NCBI RefSeq assembly: GCF_016755875.1
Contig: NZ_BNED01000005.1
Span: 4,230,001 to 4,294,000 of the forward strand
Length of the DNA: 64,000 bases
DNA from: Streptomyces spororaveus
GTDB taxonomy: Bacteria; Actinomycetota; Actinomycetes; Streptomycetales; Streptomycetaceae
Direction: 5' to 3'
Positions 57,960 through 64,000 of this stretch are shown here, piece after piece. Under the pieces are notes generated by a model, which did no database searches, was not told the DNA's origin, and was given only the letters and a program-made list of their open reading frames with translations. Each line of letters starts with the position of its first letter. The stretch's first letter is position 1. Position numbers and translations under genes: made by a program.

Positions 57960-58506
57960 CGCGCACGACTACAGCGAGGGCATCGATCCCGAGCGGGCCC
58001 TGAAGTACGCCATCCAGCACCACAGCGGGGACCGCACCGAGATCGTCGAAGGGGTCATCACCAACGTGACACCGAGCTGGGACCACGAGCGGGCCGCCAA
58101 GCTCGTACGGCGCCAGATCCAGGACAGGGTGGACGCACTGGGCTGCGTCGAGGGCTCGGGCCATCTGGACCTGCCCCTGTCGTCGAACTGGTACGTGCCC
58201 GACATCGCCGTGGTGCCCGATCGCCTCGCCCGCGTCGGCGCGGCGCTGTTGCCCGATCAGACGTTGCTGATCGTCGAGGTGACATCGAAGTCGAACGCCG
58301 AGACCGACCGTGTCGTCAAGCGCAAGCGGTACGCCGAGTACGGCGCGCCCCTGTACCTCCTCGTCGACCGGATGCAGGAGACCGTCACCCTCTTCGCCGG
58401 GCCCGGACGGCTCGGCGACACCACGGTGGACGGGCCGCATCCCTTCGGGACGCCGGTGCGGCTGCCGGAGCCGTTCGGGATCGATCTCGACACCAGCGGG
58501 CTGTAG
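57952..58506 (+). CDS. Uma2-family restriction-endonuclease-fold protein
   Basis: A 184-residue protein of the Uma2 (DUF820) family with a PD-(D/E)xK-like core: LSSNWYVPDIAVVPD supplies the Asp, and LLIVEVTSKSNAETDRVVKRKRYAEYGAPLYLLVD supplies the Glu-x-Lys-type residues. Streptomyces genomes have many copies and their role is unresolved. Start ATG 57952 behind GGGGAGG. It is divergent from the duplicated thioredoxin 5' end, so it was the original upstream neighbour of that gene. Confidence 0.9.
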   Translation: MTTAHDYSEGIDPERALKYAIQHHSGDRTEIVEGVITNVTPSWDHERAAKLVRRQIQDRVDALGCVEGSGHLDLPLSSNWYVPDIAVVPDRLARVGAALLPDQTLLIVEVTSKSNAETDRVVKRKRYAEYGAPLYLLVDRMQETVTLFAGPGRLGDTTVDGPHPFGTPVRLPEPFGIDLDTSGL

Positions 58507-58523
58507 TCGCCCGGCCCGGTAAC

Positions 58524-59198
58524 GTGCCGGGGGTGACAGTCAGCACGCCGCCGAGCGGGCGGATATTCGATGCCGTGAGCGCCACCGCCGTCCGGAGCAC
58601 CGACGGGTTGCGGGAGCTCTACGAGCATCCCGGCGAGATGGCCCGCCGCAAGGCCGTTGACCGGATCCACGAGGCCGCGCGGGCGGTCATCGGGCGGTCG
58701 TCACTGGTGTTCGTCGCCAGTGCCGGGGCCGACGGGACCTGCGATGTGACGCCCCGGGGCGGGCCGCCCGGATTCGTGGCCGTGCTGGACGAGTTCACCC
58801 TCGCGCTGCCCGACGCCACCGGCAACAAGCGGCTCGACACCGCCCACAACATCGTGGAGACGGGCCGGGCCGGGCTGATCTTCGTCATCCCCGGGCGGAC
58901 CACCACGCTGCGCGTGAACGGGCGGGCCTGCGTGTCCGCCGATCCGCGGCTGCTGGAGCAGCTGACCGCCGTCGGCAAGCCGCCGCGGAGCGCGATCGTG
59001 GTGGAGGTCGAGGAGGCCTACCAGCACTGCCCGAAGGCGTTCCTGCGCAGCAACGCGTGGCAGCCCGAGAAGTGGCTCGCCGAGGACGCCGTCCCGAGCT
59101 CCGCCGAGATCACCCTCTCCCACCTGGATCTCCCCGGTCTGACGATCGAGCAGATCCGCCAGCAGGAGCACGAGTCCCTGCTGTACCGCTACGAGTAG
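58524..59198 (+). CDS. pyridoxamine-phosphate-oxidase-like flavoprotein
   Basis: A protein of up to 224 residues of the PPOX-type FMN-dependent family (MSMEG_1061-like). The split-barrel core includes SSLVFVASAGADGTCDVTPRGGPPGFV, FTLALPDATGNKRLDTAHNI and FVIPGRTTTLRVNGRACVS. The C-terminal EVEEAYQHCPKAFLRSNAWQPE is the family signature. Likely a flavin-dependent oxidoreductase or a heme/flavin-binding protein of unknown substrate. GTG 58524 or 58533 could be the start; neither has a strong ribosome site. Confidence 0.87.
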   Translation: MPGVTVSTPPSGRIFDAVSATAVRSTDGLRELYEHPGEMARRKAVDRIHEAARAVIGRSSLVFVASAGADGTCDVTPRGGPPGFVAVLDEFTLALPDATGNKRLDTAHNIVETGRAGLIFVIPGRTTTLRVNGRACVSADPRLLEQLTAVGKPPRSAIVVEVEEAYQHCPKAFLRSNAWQPEKWLAEDAVPSSAEITLSHLDLPGLTIEQIRQQEHESLLYRYE

Positions 59199-59719
59199 TC
59201 GAACAGGGCGCTCAGGCGGGGCAGTCGGGCCGACGTCTCGTCCGTGTCGTCGAAGTCGAAGTCCCAGGACGGGTCCAGCTCCGGGTAGCTGATGGTGAAG
59301 GAGTCCGCGGGGAGTTCGCGGCCGGTGGCGGCCTCGTAGGCGGTCCAGGCGATCGAGAGGGCGTCCTCGTCCTCCAGGTCGCCCGCGCCCCCGGTGGCGG
59401 CCCCGCGGACCGCCGGGTGTCCGGCCAGGGAGTCGGGGTCGGCCAGGGCCGCTTCGAAGGCCTCCCGGCCCTGGGTGAGGAGCCAGCCGCGGAAGTAGTC
59501 GAAGCCGTCGTCCGAGCAGCCGCCGTTGATCACGTAGGCGGCGGCCCAGAGCGGGGCCCGGTAGGACTCCGCGAGGAGGTCCCACAGCACCTGCTGGGCC
59601 GCCGCTATCTCCGACTCCGGTCGTTGCGCGAGCAGTTCGGCCGCGCGCGGGGCCACCTCGTGCTCCTGCGCGTCCGCGCGGGCCGTCTCGATCAGCTGCC
59701 AGAACGTCTGCTTGTCCAT
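59189..59719 (-). CDS. DUF4240 protein
   Basis: A 176-residue protein with the DUF4240 pattern: MDKQTFWQLIETARADA at the start, then the central AAYVINGGCSDDGFDYFRGWLLTQG and the Glu/Asp-rich C-terminus DPSWDFDFDDTDE. These proteins are cytoplasmic and common in Streptomyces, often in polymorphic-toxin or hypothetical contexts. Its end overlaps the convergent PPOX gene by 10 bases. Confidence 0.88.
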   Translation of the reverse strand: MDKQTFWQLIETARADAQEHEVAPRAAELLAQRPESEIAAAQQVLWDLLAESYRAPLWAAAYVINGGCSDDGFDYFRGWLLTQGREAFEAALADPDSLAGHPAVRGAATGGAGDLEDEDALSIAWTAYEAATGRELPADSFTISYPELDPSWDFDFDDTDETSARLPRLSALFDYS

Positions 59720-59747
59720 GGGACAAGCCTGGCAGCCGGGTCTGACA

Positions 59748-60560
59748 TCAGGCGGTGCTGCCGAGGAAGGTGTGGAGGGATCTTGTGAGGGCGTCGACGA
59801 AGCCGTCCTGCACCGGCGCCGGAACGAGGTCCAGGGACAGATACGGGTTCAGGTCCTCCAGTTCGACGAGGAGCAGTTCACCGGAGGGCGCCCGGCAGGC
59901 GTCGACGCGCTGGATACCGTGGTCGAGGGTGTTCCAGTCGACGAAGGAGCGGGCGAAGGCCAGGTCCGCCCCGGTCGGGGAGTAGGGCTCCAGCTCCCAG
60001 CGGCGGGCCGGATCGGGGGCGTACAGCGCGTACTGGAAGGCGTCGTCGACGAAGTAGAAGGACACTTCGTACGTGAAGTCGATGCGCGGCTGGATCAGCA
60101 CGGCCCCGGCCGGGCCGTCCGGTGTCGCGGTGAAGGTGAGGCCGATGGAGTCGGCGCCCTGCTTCGGCTTGACGGCGTAGGAGGGCACCTGCGGCAGCTC
60201 CGCGAGCCGCGCGGGGTCGTCGATCGTCGGGATGACCGGGTAGCCGGCGGCCGTCAGGTCGAGGAGGTACTGCTTGCCCGCCATGTCGCCGCGTCCGGTG
60301 AGCGGGTTGTAGACGCGGGCCCCGGAGGCGAGGGCGGCCGCGCGGAAGGAGTCGTAGGCCTCCTGGTAGTGCAGGACCGGGCCGCTGTTGCGGACGATCA
60401 CCGCGTCGAAGCCGAGCGGCAGCATGGCCTCCGCGTCCGCGGGATGGCACAGGGCCAGGTCGAATGCGGCGCGCAGCCGGGACGTGAGGAATATGTCCTC
60501 GTCGCAGTAGCGGCGGCCGCGTGCGGGGTACGCCAGGTCGGTCACGTAGAGCAGGGGCAT
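59748..60560 (-). CDS. ATP-grasp-like protein, unknown
   Basis: A 270-residue protein. The order of elements fits an ATP-grasp enzyme: an N-terminal alpha/beta part with LGFDAVIVRNSGPVLHY, a central domain VPSYAVKPKQGADSIGLTF with the ATP-binding lysines, and the metal-binding tail LLLVELEDLNPYLSLDL. It could ligate small acids or peptides. No partner gene is apparent. Start at ATG 60560. Confidence 0.65.
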   Translation of the reverse strand: MPLLYVTDLAYPARGRRYCDEDIFLTSRLRAAFDLALCHPADAEAMLPLGFDAVIVRNSGPVLHYQEAYDSFRAAALASGARVYNPLTGRGDMAGKQYLLDLTAAGYPVIPTIDDPARLAELPQVPSYAVKPKQGADSIGLTFTATPDGPAGAVLIQPRIDFTYEVSFYFVDDAFQYALYAPDPARRWELEPYSPTGADLAFARSFVDWNTLDHGIQRVDACRAPSGELLLVELEDLNPYLSLDLVPAPVQDGFVDALTRSLHTFLGSTA

Positions 60561-60592
60561 GAGGGCAACCTATCGCGGGCACTGATCAGCGC

Positions 60593-61114
60593 ATGAAATA
60601 CCTCGTACGGGACAAAATGCTGGCCATCGGGGACGACTACTGGATCGAGGACGAGGACGGCCGGCACGCCTTCCTCGTCGACGGGAAGGCCCTGCGCTTC
60701 CGGGACACCCTGGAGCTGAAGGATCCGGACGGGCTGATCCTGATCACCCTGCGGGAGAAGCTGTTCACCTTGCGGGACGCGATGACCCTGGAGCGGGACG
60801 AGCGGCGGCTCGCCGTGATCCGCCGCAAGCGGCTGTCGCTGCTGCGCAACCACTTCCGCGTGACCCTGGCGGAGGGTACGGAGCTCGACGTCAGCGGGCG
60901 GATCCTGGAGCGCGAGTTCAAGGTCGAGTACGACGGGGAGCTGCTCGCGCTGGTCTCGCGGCAGTGGTACCGGGTCCGCGAGACCTACGCGGTGGACGTG
61001 GTCCGGGAGGACGCGGACGCGGCGCTGCTGATCGCGGTCGCGGTGTGCGTGATCCGGATGGCGGAGAAGGAGCGGGAGGGCGCGGTCAGCCCCGATGGTG
61101 TTGCCGGGCCGTGA
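60593..61114 (+). CDS. LURP-one-related family protein
   Basis: A 173-residue Tubby-like fold protein. It starts MKYLVRDKMLAIGDDYWIED, with characteristic VDGKALRFRDTLELKDPDG and LLALVSRQWYRVRETYAVDV. Most members are uncharacterised and likely membrane-phospholipid-associated or scramblase-like. It is divergent from the ATP-grasp-like gene, with only 32 bases between them. Confidence 0.9.
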   Translation: MKYLVRDKMLAIGDDYWIEDEDGRHAFLVDGKALRFRDTLELKDPDGLILITLREKLFTLRDAMTLERDERRLAVIRRKRLSLLRNHFRVTLAEGTELDVSGRILEREFKVEYDGELLALVSRQWYRVRETYAVDVVREDADAALLIAVAVCVIRMAEKEREGAVSPDGVAGP

Positions 61115-61397
61115 GCTGGCCCTGGACGTAGGCGTCGGTGTCCGGCGCGTACGGGCCTCCGTGGTCGAACAGGAGCTCGCTGATGCGCTGCCATTCCGCG
61201 GCCTCGGCGCGGACGGCCGCGTCGGCGCGCTCCAGGTCGCATGCGTCCGCCAGGACCGCCTCCAGGGCGGCCTGCGCCTCGTGGTGGGTCAGGCCGGTGG
61301 CCCGGTCCCGGACGCGCTGCCGGGCCGCGATCTCCGCGGCGGCGGGCTCGTGCGGCTCCAGCTCGGCCTCCAGCACGGCCTCTGTGTCATGCGTCAC
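61086..61397 (-). CDS. small helical protein, unknown
   Basis: A 103-residue, highly charged helical protein (AAEIAARQRVRDRATGLTHHEAQAALE and ADAAVRAEAAEWQRISELLF). No transmembrane segment or known domain. The start GTG 61397 has GAGGAGG upstream. It overlaps the LURP-one gene end by 29 bases in convergent orientation. Confidence 0.7.
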   Translation of the reverse strand: MTHDTEAVLEAELEPHEPAAAEIAARQRVRDRATGLTHHEAQAALEAVLADACDLERADAAVRAEAAEWQRISELLFDHGGPYAPDTDAYVQGQLTARQHHRG

Positions 61398-61459
61398 GGT
61401 GTGCCCGCCTCCTCGTCCTGGACCGGCGGCCTGCGCCGCCCGTCCCTCCCGTGTGCCCC

Positions 61460-61485
61460 GGAACCCCGGCGCCAACCGGGGTTCC
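61460..61485 (-). terminator. terminator after the nitrilase-fold gene
   Basis: GGAACCCCGG (61460-61469), loop CGCCAA, CCGGGGTTCC (61476-61485): a perfect 10-bp stem just after the minus-strand gene ending at 61503. Confidence 0.75.
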
Positions 61486-61502
61486 CGGGGCCCGGGAGCC
61501 CG

Positions 61503-62282
61503 TCAGCGGCCCATGCGGCGGTCCTTCAGGGCCGGGAACTGGGCGCGGGTGTCGGGGACCTTGGCCGGGTCCAGGTCCACGGTGAGGACCTCCTCGCCGG
61601 GGCCCGCCTCGGCCAGGACCTCGCCCCACGGGTCGACCACCAGGCTGTGCCCGGCCTGCTCCACGCCCGCGTGGGTGCCGGCGAGCCCGCAGGCCAGGAC
61701 GTAGGACTGGTCCTCCACGGCGCGCGCCCGGTTCAGCAGGGTCCAGTGCGAGCGGCGGCGGGCGGGCCAGCCCGCCGAGACGACCATCGTGGTGGCCCCG
61801 GCGTCGACGAGACCGCGGAACAGCTCCGGGAAGCGCAGGTCGTAGCAGGTGGCGATGCCGAGGGTCTGCTCCGGCAGGGTCACCGTCGTCAGGGAGTCGC
61901 CGGGCGACATCAGGACCGCCTCGCCCTGGTCGAAGCCGAAGCGGTGGATCTTGCGGTAGGTGGCGGCCAGCTCGCCCGCCGGGGACAGGACGAGGGCGGT
62001 GTTGTAGAGGGAGCCGTCGCCCGCGCGCTCCACGACCGAGCCCGCGTGCAGCCAGACGCCGGCGTCGCGCGCCGCCTTGGACATGGCCTCGTAGGTCGGG
62101 CCGTCCAGCGGTTCGGCCTCGGTCTCGAACTGCTCGTAGGCGAATGCGCCGACCGGCCACAGCTCGGGCAGGACGACGAGATCGGAGCCCGCCTGCTCCC
62201 GTACGAGTTCGGCCACGCGGGTCCGTCGGGAAGATACCGACTCGCCCTCGTTCACTGCGATTTGGATCAGCGAGGCGCGCAC
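61503..62282 (-). CDS. carbon-nitrogen hydrolase (nitrilase superfamily)
   Basis: A 259-residue nitrilase-fold enzyme with the full Glu-Lys-Cys triad: Glu40 in VVLPELW, Lys111 in YRKIHRFGF and Cys145 in ATCYDLRFPEL. The length and the LAATYRKIHRF segment fit the omega-amidase/deaminated-glutathione-amidase branch (Nit2/YafV-like). Start GTG 62282. It cleaves a C-N bond of a small amide. Confidence 0.93.
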   Translation of the reverse strand: MRASLIQIAVNEGESVSSRRTRVAELVREQAGSDLVVLPELWPVGAFAYEQFETEAEPLDGPTYEAMSKAARDAGVWLHAGSVVERAGDGSLYNTALVLSPAGELAATYRKIHRFGFDQGEAVLMSPGDSLTTVTLPEQTLGIATCYDLRFPELFRGLVDAGATTMVVSAGWPARRRSHWTLLNRARAVEDQSYVLACGLAGTHAGVEQAGHSLVVDPWGEVLAEAGPGEEVLTVDLDPAKVPDTRAQFPALKDRRMGR

Positions 62283-62432
62283 ATTACCACCGTCCTGGCG
62301 TTCAAGCCGTCAACTCGGGCCTACGATCGTCACACGAAAGCACTGCCGGGGTGTTCACCGGCAGCGTAGTTTTGGAAACTGAGTCCACAGCTTCTTGAAA
62401 CGCGCCATTGAACAGCACCGCAAGGGGTCCCG

Positions 62433-63263
62433 TTGACCGTCCAGCCGCATCCCGCCCTTCAGCCCTATGCCGACGCGTGGACGCACTCCGTCGAGGCTAT
62501 ATCCGAGCTGGTCCTCCCGTTGACGGAGGGCGAGTGGAACCGGGCCACGCCGTGTCCGGGCTGGTCGGTCCGTGATGTCGTGTCACACATCATCGGCATC
62601 GAGTGCGAGCAGCTCGGGGATCCGCGGCCGATCCACACCGTGGCGCGGGACCTGCGGCACGTGGTGGACGAGTTCAGCCGGTACATGGAGGTGCAGGTCG
62701 ACGTCCGGCGTCACCACACCGCGCCGGAGATGACCTCGGAGCTGGAGTACACCGTGATCCGGCGCTCGCGGCAGCTGCGGAACGAGAAGCGGGATCCGGC
62801 CACGATGGTGCGCGGGCCGCTCGGTGACCAGGTGACGCTGGAGCACGCGCTGCGGCTGCGGGCTTTCGACGTGTGGATCCACGAGCAGGACCTGCGGGCG
62901 GCGCTGGGGGCACCGGGCAACTGGGACTCGCCGGGCGCGTACGTGGCGCGGGACCTGCTGCTGGCCGGGCTGCCGAAGGTGGTGGCGAAGCGGGCGGCCG
63001 CGCCCGCGAACTCGGCCGTGGTGATCGACGTGCACGGGCCGCTGGAGTTCATGCGGACGGTCCGGGTGGACGCGGACGGCCGCGGCACCGTGGACAAGTC
63101 GCCGTCACTGGGTCCGGCGGTGACCCTGACGATGGACTGGGAGACCTACGTCCGCCTGGCGGCGGGCCGGGTGCGGGCGCACACCGTCGCCGACCGGGTG
63201 AAGGTGGAGGGCGACGTGGAACTCGCGGACGCCATCCTCACGCAGTTCTCCGTGACCCCGTAG
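62433..63263 (+). CDS. mycothiol-dependent maleylpyruvate isomerase family protein
   Basis: A 276-residue DinB-like/MDMPI protein. The metal-binding region includes CPGWSVRDVVSHIIGIE, with the first His, and the later LRAFDVWIHEQDLR with the third ligand His. A C-terminal SCP2-like domain (about 190-275) carries TVRVDADGRGTVDKSPSL and DVELADAILTQFSVTP. Members use mycothiol for isomerisation or detoxification. The start is TTG 62433 with AAGGGG upstream. Confidence 0.88.
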   Translation: MTVQPHPALQPYADAWTHSVEAISELVLPLTEGEWNRATPCPGWSVRDVVSHIIGIECEQLGDPRPIHTVARDLRHVVDEFSRYMEVQVDVRRHHTAPEMTSELEYTVIRRSRQLRNEKRDPATMVRGPLGDQVTLEHALRLRAFDVWIHEQDLRAALGAPGNWDSPGAYVARDLLLAGLPKVVAKRAAAPANSAVVIDVHGPLEFMRTVRVDADGRGTVDKSPSLGPAVTLTMDWETYVRLAAGRVRAHTVADRVKVEGDVELADAILTQFSVTP

Positions 63264-64000
63264 GAGGGCGCGGGACCGCGGGGACGGTCCCGCGGCCCCG
63301 GGCGGCCTCGCGGGCCAGGGCCGGGCCGCGCAGCCGCAGGATGCGCAGGACGCCCAGCGCCTCCAGTGCGAAGACCGTCGAGAAGGCGATGCGGTAGTTG
63401 TCCCCGGTGGCGTCGAGCAGGACGCCCACCGCCAGCAGCGTGGTCATGGACGCGATGAATCCGCCCATGTTCGTGATCCCGGAGGCGGTGCCCTGGCGCT
63501 CGGCCGGGTTGGCCGGGCGGGCGAAGTCGAAGCCGATCATCGACGCCGGTCCGCAGCCGCCGAGGACCAGGCACAGCGCGACCAGCAGTCCCATCGGCGC
63601 CCGCTCGCCCGGATACACGAGGACCGCCGCCCACAGCAGGGCGGTGAGGCCGACCGTGCCCAGGGCGAGCGGGATCCGCGCGGACTGGCGGCGGCCGACG
63701 ATCTGGCCGTAGACCAGCCCGAGCGCCATGTTCGAGGCGACGACCAGCGTCAGCAGTCCGCCCGCGGTGGTCCGCGACAGCCCCTGCGCCTCGACGAGGA
63801 ACGGCATCCCCCACAGCAGCAGGAACACCATCGCGGGGAACTGGGTGGTGAAGTGCACCCATAGGCCGAGGCGGGTGCCGGGTTCGGCCCAGGACTCCCG
63901 GATCTGGCGGCGCACGAAACCGCCCGGGGCACCCGGGGCACCCGGGGCACCCGGGGCACCTGGAGCCCCGGCGGCGCGCGGCACGGGCCCGTGACCCTCC
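63238..64000 (-). CDS. MFS transporter, C-terminal half (partial)
   Basis: The last six transmembrane helices of an MFS permease; the N-terminal half is beyond the right edge. Helices include LGLWVHFTTQFPAMVFLLLWGM, GGLLTLVVASNMALGLVYG, and IPLALGTVGLTALLWAAVLVY. The sequence GTASGITNMGGFIASMTTLL is typical of the OFA/nitrate-like MFS branch. A GAP-repeat linker (63924-63962) separates the halves. The end overlaps the MDMPI gene by 26 bases in convergent orientation. Confidence 0.85.
   Translation of the reverse strand, partial: EGHGPVPRAAGAPGAPGAPGAPGAPGGFVRRQIRESWAEPGTRLGLWVHFTTQFPAMVFLLLWGMPFLVEAQGLSRTTAGGLLTLVVASNMALGLVYGQIVGRRQSARIPLALGTVGLTALLWAAVLVYPGERAPMGLLVALCLVLGGCGPASMIGFDFARPANPAERQGTASGITNMGGFIASMTTLLAVGVLLDATGDNYRIAFSTVFALEALGVLRILRLRGPALAREAARGRGTVPAVPRPPTGSRRTA
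63924..63962 (+). repeat. 9-bp GGGGCACCC tandem repeat in the MFS linker
   Basis: About four copies of GGGGCACCC encode the repeated Gly-Ala-Pro linker of the MFS protein on the opposite strand. The copy number may vary between strains by slippage. Confidence 0.75.

Overview
The window is actinobacterial and almost certainly Streptomyces: very high GC with G/C-rich third codon positions, frequent GTG starts with GGAGG-type ribosome binding sites, long GC-rich intrinsic hairpins without strong T tracts, and Streptomyces-typical families (DUF397/XRE pairs, SpoIIE phosphatases, mycothiol-dependent enzymes, TerD/VWA proteins). Two ParB-box (parS) sequences, at 28920-28935 and inside a 38-bp palindrome at 34988-35025, suggest it lies in the oriC-proximal core of the chromosome. 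The order aspS, SpoIIE phosphatase, AI-2E-type permease, pirin matches, from memory, the locus that carries the phiC31 attB site in S. coelicolor, and an attB-like sequence is visible in the pirin gene.

Layout. 1-1842: the probable end of an old integrated element, with an ABC transporter ATPase running off the left edge, a small secreted protein with a TTA codon at codon 2, regulator debris, and a 43-nt 3' piece of a glycine tRNA gene that looks like an att scar. 1843-8640: unknown coupled genes, a TetR/hydrolase divergent pair, a HTH protein, a CAP-domain protein, a TerD-VWA fusion and a DUF1772-type membrane protein. 8641-14630: a truncated AraC protein, a VOC protein, a secreted copper-radical oxidase with all ligands, two MarR proteins around an NAD(P)-binding protein, and a potassium channel. 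14686-21453: a ClC channel, lipoprotein, FAD oxidase operon, PP2C phosphatase, CHMI, sigma factor/SRPBCC pair, and a cold-shock gene with a terminator-like leader hairpin. 21622-25691: GvpU-like protein, PaaX-type regulator, class III aminotransferase, urate oxidase.

25750-30792: a cobalt locus, with a cobalamin riboswitch ahead of cbtB-cbtA and a divergent histidine-phosphatase-like protein lacking its catalytic histidines. It is followed by a sortase-like protein also without visible catalytic residues and several small exported or membrane proteins. 30875-38992: FUSC protein, lipoprotein plus orphan sensor kinase, a PhoX-type phosphatase behind a candidate PHO box, and a VWA protein with a long Ala/Glu/Pro repeat region. 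39101-47538: aspS to pirin, then a secreted protein, an ArsR-like regulator and SseB. 47621-49362: a WhiJ-type cluster (DUF397, XRE regulator, small protein, RsbW-like ATPase). 49479-53576: acyl-CoA dehydrogenase, a duplicated zinc-motif protein, and M18 aminopeptidase.

The most unusual region is 53600-57959. A thioredoxin/NHL-repeat gene is intact at 53600-55444, but a second copy of its first ~51 codons lies at 57805-57959. Between the two copies is a ~2.5-kb island holding a large serine recombinase and little else. The two copies meet the island at a shared 5-bp core in the codons for Asp-Phe, just before the CCxxC motif. The simplest reading is an integrase-only element that inserts into the 5' end of a conserved gene and carries a replacement 5' end, so the target is repaired while the integrase gains an open frame from the target's original start. 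The window ends with an Uma2 endonuclease-fold protein, a PPOX flavoprotein, DUF4240, an ATP-grasp-like protein, LURP-one, a nitrilase-fold hydrolase, a mycothiol-dependent enzyme, and an MFS transporter running off the right edge.

Start codons were chosen by eye from ribosome binding sites and family length. No database search was possible.
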